From contig JAYZKL010000018.1 of the NCBI GenBank assembly GCA_036163455.1, positions 24,010 through 88,009 on the forward strand: a stretch of 64,000 bases of DNA, read 5' to 3'. The notes under the pieces were generated by a model. It searched no databases, was not told the origin of the DNA, and saw only the letters and a list, made by a program, of their open reading frames with translations. Below, in pieces: positions 10,434 to 19,355 of the stretch. Position 1 is the first letter of the stretch, and every line of letters starts with the position of its first letter. The stretch comes from GCA-2701705 sp036163455. Its GTDB lineage: Bacteria; Pseudomonadota; Gammaproteobacteria; GCA-002705445; GCA-002716945. The position numbers and the translations under genes are program-made.

Positions 10434-11297
10434 ATGGAAACTCTTCATAGAGATAAATTATCAAAACATACTACTATTCGTTTAGGTGGGATAGCAAATA
10501 AAATTTGTTTTCCTAAAAATATAGAACAATTTCAAGAATTGTTACTTTCATTACCATCCAAAAGATTTATTATAATTGGAAATGGATCTAACATTGCATT
10601 TAGAGATGGCGGCTATGATGGAATAGTGATAAGTTTAAAAAAATTTAATAGAGATTTAATATTACTTGATGAGAAAAAAATTGTTGTTGGAGCTGGAGTA
10701 TCTTGCTCAAAATTCTCAAAATTTCTTCATAAAAATAAAATTTCTGGATTTGAATTTCTTCATGGTATACCTGGTACAATTGGAGGATCGATGGCAATGA
10801 ATGCAGGAGCTTTTAAAAATTCAATTTGGGATAAAATCTCAAAATATAAAATCATCAATAGTGATGGCAATATTAAAACTTTCTCAAGAAGACAAATCTC
10901 TACTTTTTATAGAAAAGTTAATATAAATAGGAAATCATACTTTGTAGAAGCAGAATTCCTAATTGATCGAACTATTAAATTTCAAAAAAAATTAATTTTA
11001 GAATATGCTCTTAAAAGAAAAATATCTCAACCAGTCAATCAATTTTCTTCTGGCTGTATATTTAAAAACCCTAATTCCAAACATTCTGCAAGCTATTTAA
11101 TTGAGAAATCTGGGCTTAAATCTGCAAGAATTGGAGGAATTTATGTATCAAAAAAACATTCTAATTATTTTATTAATGATGGAAGAGGAACTTGTAATGA
11201 TTTAGAGAAATTAATTACATTTGTAAAAAATAGGATTAAAAAAGAACATAATGTGAGTCTTGACTGTGAAATTCATATATTTGGGAATAAGAAATAA
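10434..11297 (+). CDS. murB: UDP-N-acetylenolpyruvoylglucosamine reductase MurB
   Basis: FAD- and NADPH-dependent reductase that completes UDP-MurNAc. The FAD-binding loop GIPGTIGGSMAMNAGAF lies around residues 110-128, and the serine of SSGCIFKNP, the likely proton donor, lies near residue 200. At 287 residues it is the short, type II form of MurB rather than the longer E. coli form. It starts two bases after the murC stop codon begins its end and is followed by ddl after 6 bases, so it is read in the same operon. Confidence 0.93.
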   Translation: METLHRDKLSKHTTIRLGGIANKICFPKNIEQFQELLLSLPSKRFIIIGNGSNIAFRDGGYDGIVISLKKFNRDLILLDEKKIVVGAGVSCSKFSKFLHKNKISGFEFLHGIPGTIGGSMAMNAGAFKNSIWDKISKYKIINSDGNIKTFSRRQISTFYRKVNINRKSYFVEAEFLIDRTIKFQKKLILEYALKRKISQPVNQFSSGCIFKNPNSKHSASYLIEKSGLKSARIGGIYVSKKHSNYFINDGRGTCNDLEKLITFVKNRIKKEHNVSLDCEIHIFGNKK

Positions 11298-11303
11298 CTA
11301 GAC

Positions 11304-12218
11304 ATGACTAATCATAAAGAAAAATGCATTGGAATTATATGTGGAGGATGGTCTAAAGAACGAGAGATTTCTCTTTCTAGTGGCACTACAACTTATAATT
11401 GTCTTAAAGATAATGGGTATAATGCATTTTTTTTAGATATCAAAGAGAATGACAAAAATATATTAATCAATTTTATTAAAAAAAATTCAATTGAATTAAT
11501 TTTTAATCTTGTCCATGGCACAGGTGGTGAAGATGGATTAATCCAATCATATTTGGATGAAATAGGAATAAAATATATTGGTTCAGATTCCGTATCATCA
11601 AAGGAATCATTTGATAAAATAGCGACTAAAAATATTTGGCGCACTAATCAATTGCAAACCCCTGATTACAAGGTTTTGGAAGATGGCTTGAACTATGAAG
11701 ATATTGTTGAAAAGTTTGGTAATAATTTTTTAATTAAACCAATAAAATCTGGATCTAGTGTTGATATTGAAATTATAAAATCACAACTACAATTTAATAA
11801 TTATATAGAAGATAAAAATAATATAGGTGAATATTTTGTAGAAAAATTAGTAAGTGGAGATGAATATACTGCGCCAATAATATGGGAAGAGGTTTTTCCT
11901 ATAATAAAAATTGAAACCAAAAGAGAGTTTTATGATTATCAAGCAAAATATTTTGATGAAAATACAATCTTTACATTCCCCAGTTTTAATAAAGAGGATT
12001 TAGAAAATATCCATGCTACTGTCAAAAAAGCATTTTCTATAATTGGCTGCACTGGATGGGGTAGAGTTGATTTTTTTATAGATAATAATAAAGAAATTGA
12101 ACTTATAGAAATAAACTCTATACCTGGGATGACAGATCATAGTTTAGTTCCAATGTCAGCAGAAAAAAACAATCTTACTTTAATTGAACTTTTAGAAAAA
12201 ATTTTATTTAATTTATGA
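11304..12218 (+). CDS. ddl: D-alanine--D-alanine ligase
   Basis: ATP-grasp enzyme that makes the D-Ala-D-Ala dipeptide used by MurF. It has the N-terminal GGWSKEREISL motif near residue 14, the conserved LVHGTGGEDG segment, and the metal-binding C-terminal motif EINSIPGMTDHS. Length is 304 residues, close to E. coli DdlB (306). The stop overlaps the ftsQ ATG by 4 bases, the same arrangement as ddlB-ftsQ in E. coli. Confidence 0.95.
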   Translation: MTNHKEKCIGIICGGWSKEREISLSSGTTTYNCLKDNGYNAFFLDIKENDKNILINFIKKNSIELIFNLVHGTGGEDGLIQSYLDEIGIKYIGSDSVSSKESFDKIATKNIWRTNQLQTPDYKVLEDGLNYEDIVEKFGNNFLIKPIKSGSSVDIEIIKSQLQFNNYIEDKNNIGEYFVEKLVSGDEYTAPIIWEEVFPIIKIETKREFYDYQAKYFDENTIFTFPSFNKEDLENIHATVKKAFSIIGCTGWGRVDFFIDNNKEIELIEINSIPGMTDHSLVPMSAEKNNLTLIELLEKILFNL

Positions 12219-12880
12219 AAGTTATTTCAAAATATCTAATTCTGGTTCTAATTGTAGTTAGTGTATATATGTTTTTTAATTATACTCAGGTGATTGGATC
12301 ATATCCAATCAAAACCATTAGCTTTAAAGGCGATTTTATTTATGCTAATGAAAATAAAATACGAAAACAATTACGGTCACTTATTGGACAAGATTTAATA
12401 AAAATTGATATTTTGAAGATTAAAGACAATGTAAAAGAAAATGATTGGGTAAGTAATGTAATTGTTGAACGCAGATTACCTGATACATTATTTATTGAAA
12501 TATTTGAATATCGGCCTATTATTATTTGGAATAAAAACTATTATATAGATGATAAAGGTAAAAAATTTAGAGTAAAACAGAATATTGTATTAGATTTACC
12601 TAAAATCAGAAGTAATATTTTAAATTATAAGACTATGTATAATCTCTATATAAACTTATCAGAAATGCTGAATGAAATTGATTTAAAAATAATTTCAATA
12701 TCTCATGAAAATGATATGCTCGATATTCATACAGATAGGTATAATTTTCTAGTTAGATATTCGCTGTATTCTCAAAAAATAGATGAATTTATCCATGTTT
12801 TTGAGCAATTTCAAAATAAAAACAAGAAAAATATTCAGACCATTGATCTCAGATATCCAACTGGTTTTGCTGTTCATTAA
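12215..12880 (+). CDS. ftsQ: Cell division protein FtsQ
   Basis: Bitopic divisome protein that bridges the cytoplasmic and periplasmic sides. It has one N-terminal membrane segment (about residues 7-25), then a POTRA domain (about 33-100; IKTISFKGDF...NKIRKQL) and a beta-rich C-terminal domain ending in IDLRYPTGFAVH. Conservation is low, as is usual for FtsQ, so the call rests partly on its position between ddl and ftsA. At 221 residues it is shorter than E. coli FtsQ (276). Confidence 0.88.
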   Translation: MKVISKYLILVLIVVSVYMFFNYTQVIGSYPIKTISFKGDFIYANENKIRKQLRSLIGQDLIKIDILKIKDNVKENDWVSNVIVERRLPDTLFIEIFEYRPIIIWNKNYYIDDKGKKFRVKQNIVLDLPKIRSNILNYKTMYNLYINLSEMLNEIDLKIISISHENDMLDIHTDRYNFLVRYSLYSQKIDEFIHVFEQFQNKNKKNIQTIDLRYPTGFAVH

Positions 12881-12906
12881 ATAAGTTATAATGATAAAAT
12901 AAGATA

Positions 12907-14160
12907 ATGATCAATAACCTTGATAAGAGAGAAGCCATTGTAGCCTTAGATGTTGGAACGACGAAAATCCTTTGTCTTGTTGCTGATTATAATGATGATG
13001 GAAAGCTCAGGATTGTAGGAATTGGCGATGAACCTTGTGATGGACTTGAAAGAGGCGTCATTTCTGAAATTCAAACTACAGTTTCTAGTATCAAGCGTTC
13101 TGTTAGCAAAGCAAGAAGTATTTCATCTCACAAAATTGAATCAGTAACTACGGGTATAGCTGGTAGCCACATACAATGCTTTAATGCTAATGCTGAAATT
13201 AATATAACAAATGATGAGGTTACAAACGAAGATAAAATAAAGGTTGTTGAGAATGCTAGAGATATACAAATTCCTAATGATCAAGAAGTGCTTCATGTTA
13301 TACCTCAATACTATTCAATTGATGGACAGATTGGAATAAGGGAACCAATAGGAATGGCTGGTGCAAGATTAGGGGTAAATGTGCATATAATAACATCTTC
13401 AACTACAGCTAAAAAGAATTTAACCAAATGCATAGAGAACAGTTTACTGGATGTCGACCACTTTGTCTTAGAACCCGTTGCTTCTAGTTATTCTGTTTTA
13501 ACCGAAGAAGAGCGTTCCCTTGGTGTCTGTTTAGTTGACATTGGGGGCGGAACAACAGATGTGGCAATTTTTACAGATGGAACAATTAAGCATACATCTG
13601 TTATTCAGATTGCAGGCCAAATGATAACTAACGATATCAAAATTGGTTTACGGACTTCAACTGAAGCGGCTGAAGAAATAAAAATACAACATGGCTCTCT
13701 AATAAATAACCCTGAAGATAGCGAAAAGATGATAAAAGTACCTTCTATTTCAGATAAACCTGACAATGAAGTTAGCCTAACTAATTTAAGTCATATTATA
13801 GGATGCAGGATTGATGAAATTTTTGAAAAAATACAGGTAGAAATCGAAAATAGTGGTCATTCTAGTAAAATTAGATCGGGAATAGTTTTTACTGGTGGAG
13901 GTGCAAGATTATCTGGACTTGATGATTATGCTGAAGCAAAATTTTCATGCCCAGCAAGAATTGGTGCACCAGCGAATATTCCAGGAATTGGAAATGTAAG
14001 TGGAAAAGCTAGGTACTCTACTGCAGTTGGTCTTCTACTCTACAGGGAAGAAAAATTAATGAACATGCCTCATAGAAGTTCACTAGAAGATAATCCCATA
14101 TTATCCTTTATTAATAATTTTTGGACTAAACTATCTGGATATTTCCATAAAGAACTTTAA
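12907..14160 (+). CDS. ftsA: Cell division protein FtsA
   Basis: Actin-like ATPase that tethers FtsZ filaments to the inner membrane and recruits later divisome proteins. The N-terminal IVALDVGTTK and the phosphate-2 motif CLVDIGGGTTDVAIF match the actin/Hsp70 fold, and FTGGGARLSG is the adenosine motif. The last dozen residues (FWTKLSGYFHKEL) look like the membrane-targeting amphipathic helix. At 417 residues it is full length. In nearly all gammaproteobacteria ftsZ follows directly; here the next gene is lpxC. Confidence 0.95.
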   Translation: MINNLDKREAIVALDVGTTKILCLVADYNDDGKLRIVGIGDEPCDGLERGVISEIQTTVSSIKRSVSKARSISSHKIESVTTGIAGSHIQCFNANAEINITNDEVTNEDKIKVVENARDIQIPNDQEVLHVIPQYYSIDGQIGIREPIGMAGARLGVNVHIITSSTTAKKNLTKCIENSLLDVDHFVLEPVASSYSVLTEEERSLGVCLVDIGGGTTDVAIFTDGTIKHTSVIQIAGQMITNDIKIGLRTSTEAAEEIKIQHGSLINNPEDSEKMIKVPSISDKPDNEVSLTNLSHIIGCRIDEIFEKIQVEIENSGHSSKIRSGIVFTGGGARLSGLDDYAEAKFSCPARIGAPANIPGIGNVSGKARYSTAVGLLLYREEKLMNMPHRSSLEDNPILSFINNFWTKLSGYFHKEL

Positions 14161-14264
14161 TACATTAATTTTGTCATAAATATAGGGGTATTTACTTATA
14201 ATTTGGCTGTTTTTCCTTAACAAATATATTGAAAAACAATATACTTTATTAACTGCTTATAATT
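14161..14264 (+). promoter_or_regulatory. ftsA-lpxC gap; possible lpxC promoter
   Basis: A 104-base non-coding gap where ftsZ would be expected. No ftsZ-like reading frame or remnant is visible. A perfect TATAAT lies at 14197-14202, with a TTGTCA 20 bases upstream at 14171-14176. The spacing is longer than ideal, so the -35 assignment is weak. A second TATAAT at 14258-14263 touches the lpxC start and is unlikely to serve it. Confidence 0.3.
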
Positions 14265-15191
14265 ATGATAAAACAACGTACACTATCAAATAAAATTAAA
14301 GCAACTGGGGTGGGTCTTCATACAGGACAGAAGATTAACCTCACTTTGAATCCTGCTCCAGTCAACACAGGCATAAGGTTCAGGAGAATTGATGTAGATT
14401 TGGCTGAACCAGAACATGATTCAGTTAAAGCATCATTAAAAAATGTCCACGATACAAGATTATCAACTACCCTCTCTAATAAAGTAATTCAAATTTCTAC
14501 TGTTGAACATTTGCTATCAGCAATGGCTGGTCTTGGTATAGATAACGCTTTGGTAGAACTTGATGGTCCAGAAGTTCCTATTATGGATGGTAGCTCAAGA
14601 CCTTTTGTTTTCATGATTCAGTCAGCAGGCATACAAGAACAAGCATCGCCAAAGAAATTTATAAAAATTAAAAAAACTGTAGAAGTTAAGGAAGGTGAAA
14701 AATGGGCGAGAATAGAACCATTTGAAGGATTTAAAGTTGCATTCACAATTGATTTTAAGCATCCAACTTTCACAGAAACATCACAATCAGCTGAAATAGA
14801 CTTTTCTACAGTTTCATATCTAAGCCAAGTGAGCAGAGCCAGAACTTTTGGTTTTGCTAAAGACATTGAAATTTTGAGAAAAAACAACCTCGCTCTTGGT
14901 GGTAGTGTTAATAATGCTGTTGTTATTGACGACTATAAAGTTATAAATGAAGAAGGATTAAGATTTGAAGATGAGTTTGTAAAACATAAAATTTTAGATG
15001 CAATTGGAGATCTTTATCTCTTGGGCCATGGTTTGATTGGCTCATTTTCAGCTTATAAATCAGGACATCATCTAAATAATCTATTATTGCGTGAATTAAT
15101 CAATAATTCAGAAGCGTGGGAAGAATTCATTATTGAGAATGAAGAAGACGCGCCAATTTTTTATACCAAGCCAGTAGAAGTAAAGCCTTAA
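14265..15191 (+). CDS. lpxC: UDP-3-O-acyl-N-acetylglucosamine deacetylase LpxC
   Basis: Zinc deacetylase that catalyses the committed step of lipid A synthesis, so the cell makes a lipopolysaccharide outer membrane. The zinc-ligand motif EHLLSA places a histidine at residue 82. The second zinc motif HKILDAIGD lies near residue 240 and the catalytic SGHHLNN near residue 267. Length 308 residues, as in E. coli (305). Its 3' end overlaps the convergent dciA gene by 4 bases. Confidence 0.96.
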   Translation: MIKQRTLSNKIKATGVGLHTGQKINLTLNPAPVNTGIRFRRIDVDLAEPEHDSVKASLKNVHDTRLSTTLSNKVIQISTVEHLLSAMAGLGIDNALVELDGPEVPIMDGSSRPFVFMIQSAGIQEQASPKKFIKIKKTVEVKEGEKWARIEPFEGFKVAFTIDFKHPTFTETSQSAEIDFSTVSYLSQVSRARTFGFAKDIEILRKNNLALGGSVNNAVVIDDYKVINEEGLRFEDEFVKHKILDAIGDLYLLGHGLIGSFSAYKSGHHLNNLLLRELINNSEAWEEFIIENEEDAPIFYTKPVEVKP

Positions 15192-15457
15192 TTATTAATC
15201 ACAATTTTAAAATCTGCTATATTTAGGGAGTTATTTTTTCTAAATATATCCAAATATTTATTTCTTTCAAATTTTAAAACAGTGGCTATTGAACTATTTT
15301 TACAGCCCACTACAATGACATCTCCTTTTATATTGATAATTTCTATTTGGCCAGCAATATCTTGTGGAAAATTATTGTTTACAAACTGATTTAAATTCTT
15401 TATCAATATGCTTTTATTAAGAATATTATCAGGAAGAAAGGATGAAATTTTTTTCAT
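15188..15457 (-). CDS. dciA: DUF721 / DciA-family protein
   Basis: Small protein of 89 residues matching the DUF721/DciA pattern: a helical N-terminus, then a short alternating beta/alpha region with GDVIVVGCKNSSIATVLKFER. DciA proteins load the replicative helicase DnaB in bacteria without DnaC. Position supports the call, since a DUF721 gene on the opposite strand between lpxC and secA is common in Pseudomonas-like gammaproteobacteria. Sequence conservation is weak and the protein is shorter than most DciA, so the helicase-loader role is inferred. Confidence 0.65.
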   Translation of the reverse strand: MKKISSFLPDNILNKSILIKNLNQFVNNNFPQDIAGQIEIINIKGDVIVVGCKNSSIATVLKFERNKYLDIFRKNNSLNIADFKIVINN

Positions 15458-15534
15458 AAAAACCTAAAATTATTATATCATGATAAGCCAATAGGCAGTC
15501 TATATGTTAATATATATTTAACGCTAATATTTAA
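15458..15534. promoter_or_regulatory. Divergent promoter region dciA/secA
   Basis: The 77 bases between the divergent dciA and secA genes must carry both promoters. A TATAAT reads leftward at 15472-15477, well placed for dciA with a leader of about 9 bases. No clear -35/-10 pair could be assigned to secA. Confidence 0.3.
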
Positions 15535-18174
15535 ATGATACCACAAATAGTTAAAAGTTTATTTGGTTCCAGAAACAGTCGTTTACTCAAGAAATATCGC
15601 CCTTTAGTAGATAAGATAAATGACTTAGAAGAAAAATATACCTCTTTGAAAGATGAAAACTTTCCATCTGAAATGGAAAGACTTAAAAAATCTTACCTAG
15701 AATCAAATAATTTGGAGAAATTACTTCCAGATGCTTTTGCCCTTGTTCGTGAAGCATCAAAAAGATCCTTGGGTTTAAGACATTTTGATGAGCAATTAAT
15801 TGGAGGGATTGTGCTTCATGAAGGTAAAATTGCAGAAATGAAAACTGGAGAAGGTAAAACACTGGTAGCTACATTGCCAGCATTTTTAAATACACTTACA
15901 AGTAAACCAGTATTTATTGTAACAGTTAATGATTATCTTGCTCAAAGAGATTCAATATGGATGGGAAAATTATTTAATTTCGTAGGTCTATCAGTTGGTA
16001 CTATAACAAGCGGTTTAGATTCTGAAGCAAAGAAAGAAATGTATAACAGGGATATTGTTTATGGGACAAATAATGAATTTGGGTTTGATTATTTAAGAGA
16101 TAACATGGTTTATCATATTAGTCAGAAGGTACAAAGTGAAATGTCTTATGCGATTATTGATGAAGTAGACTCCGTTTTAATTGATGAAGCTAGGACACCA
16201 TTAGTTATTTCTGGATCCGCTACAGAGAGCAGCATGCTTTACCAGCAAATTAATAAATTGACCAATTCTTTAATAAATCATAAAAATAACGATAATTTAT
16301 ATAAAATTGATGAAAAACAAAAGAGCGCATCTTTAACAGAAGAAGGTCATAATGAAATAGAAAAACTTTTGTTATCAAATAATCTAATTACAAGCACATC
16401 TAGTTTATATGATCCAAAAAATATTTCTTTACTCCATTACATAGACTCATCACTAAAGGCAAACTTAATTTATAAAAAAGATATTGATTATGTAGTTGAA
16501 GATAATCAGGTTGTAATCATAGATGAATTCTCAGGAAGAAAGATGCCAGGAAGAAGATGGTCAGAGGGTCTTCATCAAGCAGTTGAAGCAAAGGAACAAG
16601 TGAAAATTCAAAATGAAAATCAAACATATGCATCAATAACATTTCAAAATTATTTTAGGTTATTCAAAAAAATATCAGGTATGACTGGAACGGCCGATAC
16701 AGAGGCAGTTGAATTTCAACAAATTTATAATCTAGAAGTAGTTGTGATACCAACAAATAAAAAAATGATTAGGAAAGATGAGGTAGATTTAGTTTTTATC
16801 ACTGCAAAAGAAAAATATAATGCCATAATTGACGAAATAATTGAAAAAAATAAGACAGGGCAACCTATTCTTGTTGGTACTACATCAATTGAGTCATCTG
16901 AATACTTATCCAAAATTCTTAAAGAGAAAAAACTGGAACATTCAGTGTTAAATGCAAAATATCACCAAAAAGAAGCTGAGATTATTGCTCAAGCAGGAAA
17001 ATTAAATACAATTACAATAGCTACGAATATGGCAGGAAGAGGTACTGATATAGTTTTAGGAGGCAACTACCTTTTTAATACAGACAATCTAAAATCAGAA
17101 GAAATTTCAAAATTAAAAAAACAATGGGAAGAGAATAGCGAAAAAGTAAAACAGTTGGGAGGATTATACATAATAGGTACGGAAAGACATGAATCAAGAA
17201 GAGTCGATAATCAACTCAGAGGGAGAGCGGGGAGACAAGGAGATCATGGTAAGTCGAGGTTTTATCTATCGTTGGAAGATAATCTAATGAGAATTTTTGC
17301 TTCAGAGAAAGTTAGTGAAATTATGAAAAAGCTTGGAATGGAAGAAGGTGAATCAATTGAGCATAAGTGGGTTTCAAAATCTATTGAAAATGCTCAGAAA
17401 AGAGTTGAGGCATATAACTTTGATATAAGGAAAACACTTTTGGAATATGATGATATTGCAAATGAGCAAAGAAAAGTTATATATAATCAAAGGAATGATG
17501 TATTAACCGCATCTGATGTTTATGCTTTATTACAGAATATTATCAGTTTTGAAGCTGAAGATATCATTAGTAGACATTTTCCTCAAGATTTACCAGTTGC
17601 TCAGTGGAACACAGAGGAGCTTAACACTTATTTAAATGAAGAGTTTTTAATAAATAAAGATTCAAAAATAATACTAAATGCTTCTGAAGAAAAGCCAAGA
17701 GACAATATCATAAACTTTGTGAAAGAAGAACTAAGGAAAAGAATAGATCTTAATTTAAGTAATCTGAATAGCGAAGATAAAAATGAACTTATTAGAAATA
17801 TTTTATTAAGCGTTATTGATGAAGACTGGAGATTACATTTGAATGCAATGGATCATTTAAGACAAGGAATAGGGTTGAGAGGTTATGCAGCTAAGAATCC
17901 TAAAAATGAATATAAAAGAGAATCATTTGAGATGTTTGAAGAAATGTTAGCTATTAATAATCATGAAATTGTAAAAACATTGAGCAAAATCAAAGTAAAA
18001 AATAAACCTACTGAAGAGGTTGCTAACCCATCATCATCTGATAATCTAACTAAAATATCAAAAAAATCAAATGACCCTAGATGTCTATTAAATACTACCA
18101 ACACCCAAATCCCTAGAAATAAAAAATGCCCGGTAACTAATAAGAAATTTAAACAATGTTGTGGTAAATTATAG
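15535..18174 (+). CDS. secA: Preprotein translocase ATPase SecA
   Basis: Motor ATPase of the Sec pathway, pushing unfolded precursors through SecYEG. Walker A is MKTGEGKT at residues 102-109 and Walker B is within IIDEVDSVLIDEARTPL. The second helicase domain carries ATNMAGRGTDI and the QLRGRAGRQGD arginine-finger motif. The 879-residue length is normal. The C-terminal zinc tail is degenerate: where the family has CPCGSGKKYKQCH, this protein has CPVTNKKFKQCC, with the second cysteine replaced by valine and one residue lost, so zinc binding and SecB/ribosome docking may be altered. argJ follows after 2 bases. Confidence 0.97.
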   Translation: MIPQIVKSLFGSRNSRLLKKYRPLVDKINDLEEKYTSLKDENFPSEMERLKKSYLESNNLEKLLPDAFALVREASKRSLGLRHFDEQLIGGIVLHEGKIAEMKTGEGKTLVATLPAFLNTLTSKPVFIVTVNDYLAQRDSIWMGKLFNFVGLSVGTITSGLDSEAKKEMYNRDIVYGTNNEFGFDYLRDNMVYHISQKVQSEMSYAIIDEVDSVLIDEARTPLVISGSATESSMLYQQINKLTNSLINHKNNDNLYKIDEKQKSASLTEEGHNEIEKLLLSNNLITSTSSLYDPKNISLLHYIDSSLKANLIYKKDIDYVVEDNQVVIIDEFSGRKMPGRRWSEGLHQAVEAKEQVKIQNENQTYASITFQNYFRLFKKISGMTGTADTEAVEFQQIYNLEVVVIPTNKKMIRKDEVDLVFITAKEKYNAIIDEIIEKNKTGQPILVGTTSIESSEYLSKILKEKKLEHSVLNAKYHQKEAEIIAQAGKLNTITIATNMAGRGTDIVLGGNYLFNTDNLKSEEISKLKKQWEENSEKVKQLGGLYIIGTERHESRRVDNQLRGRAGRQGDHGKSRFYLSLEDNLMRIFASEKVSEIMKKLGMEEGESIEHKWVSKSIENAQKRVEAYNFDIRKTLLEYDDIANEQRKVIYNQRNDVLTASDVYALLQNIISFEAEDIISRHFPQDLPVAQWNTEELNTYLNEEFLINKDSKIILNASEEKPRDNIINFVKEELRKRIDLNLSNLNSEDKNELIRNILLSVIDEDWRLHLNAMDHLRQGIGLRGYAAKNPKNEYKRESFEMFEEMLAINNHEIVKTLSKIKVKNKPTEEVANPSSSDNLTKISKKSNDPRCLLNTTNTQIPRNKKCPVTNKKFKQCCGKL

Positions 18175-18176
18175 CC

Positions 18177-19352
18177 ATGAATAAAAGGGTATTAATTGAA
18201 ACCTTTAATATAGGTATAAAGAATAATCAAAAAGATGCTGTTTGTATGATGCTACCAGAAAAAGCTAGTACAGCTATTGTGCTGACAAAAAATAAATTTG
18301 CAGCAGCGCCAATTTTACTATCTAAGAAACATATTAAAGAAAGTAGACCGAAATATTTTTTAATCAATTCCGGTAATGCGAATGCATGTACAGGGCCTCT
18401 AGGTATTTCAAATGCAAAAAAATATATAAAAACAGTATCTAAAAAGTTAAGCTGCAAGGCTAATGAAATATTGATATTTTCAACTGGTATAGTTGGCAGA
18501 CAGTTGCCTATAGAAGATATGATTGAAAACATCAATAAAAAGCAATTTAAATTTAGATCATCATGGGATGAGGCAGCCTCCGCTATTATGACCACTGATA
18601 AATTCAAAAAGATTATAAGAAAGAGTTTTATAATAAAAAATCAGAGAATCAAAGTTAATGCTATATGTAAAGGAGCAGGGATGATTGAACCTAATATGGC
18701 AACTACGTTATCTTTCATAGAGATTAATGTGAAAATTAATAAAAGCTTATTATTAAAACTTTTAAAGAAAATTACAGAATTTTCATTTAATAGAATTTCA
18801 GTTGATGGAGATATGTCTACCAATGATAGTTTTGCAATAATTGCTAATGGTGAAAATGATTATATTGATTTTTCTAAAGATAAAATCTCATATCAAAACC
18901 TGGAAAAAAATCTAATTAATATCTCTCAAACTTTATCAAGAAAGATTATCGAAGATGGTGAAGGATCTACAAAGATTATTGATATTAGTATAAATAATGC
19001 AAAAAACCATAAAGAAGCAAAAAAAATAGCATTATCATTAGCTAATTCATCTTTAATTAAAACAGCCTTTTATGGATCAGATCCAAATTGGGGGAGAATA
19101 TTAGTTAAATTAGGTTCAGTTTATCATGCTACATACAACATAAATAAGATAGTTTTGAAACTAAATGATCAAACAATTTTTAAAAATGGTTCGCCGGTTA
19201 AAAAGATTAATTATGGTTTATTAAATCAAAAAATGAAAAAAAGAAATATTAAAGTATCTCTAAGTTTGTCATCTGGAAAGGGATGTTATAACCTTGTAAC
19301 ATCTGATTTAAGTAAAAAGTATGTAGATTTAAACTCTAAATATTCAACATAA
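18177..19352 (+). CDS. argJ: Bifunctional ornithine acetyltransferase / N-acetylglutamate synthase ArgJ
   Basis: Recycles the acetyl group from N-acetylornithine to glutamate in the cyclic arginine pathway, replacing ArgE and possibly ArgA. The self-cleavage motif is visible as GAGMIEPNMATT, with the cut expected between Ala175 and Thr176; the new N-terminal Thr is the nucleophile. SVDGDMSTND and the GSDPNWGR motif are also present. Length 391 residues, normal. Its place directly after secA and before a mutT gene is the order seen in Pseudomonas. Confidence 0.95.
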   Translation: MNKRVLIETFNIGIKNNQKDAVCMMLPEKASTAIVLTKNKFAAAPILLSKKHIKESRPKYFLINSGNANACTGPLGISNAKKYIKTVSKKLSCKANEILIFSTGIVGRQLPIEDMIENINKKQFKFRSSWDEAASAIMTTDKFKKIIRKSFIIKNQRIKVNAICKGAGMIEPNMATTLSFIEINVKINKSLLLKLLKKITEFSFNRISVDGDMSTNDSFAIIANGENDYIDFSKDKISYQNLEKNLINISQTLSRKIIEDGEGSTKIIDISINNAKNHKEAKKIALSLANSSLIKTAFYGSDPNWGRILVKLGSVYHATYNINKIVLKLNDQTIFKNGSPVKKINYGLLNQKMKKRNIKVSLSLSSGKGCYNLVTSDLSKKYVDLNSKYST

Positions 19353-19355
19353 ATA

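Noticed and set aside
18227..18607. 126-codon open frame on the minus strand inside argJ
   Set aside because: It lies wholly in an antisense frame of a clear gene, and the product has no recognisable domain.
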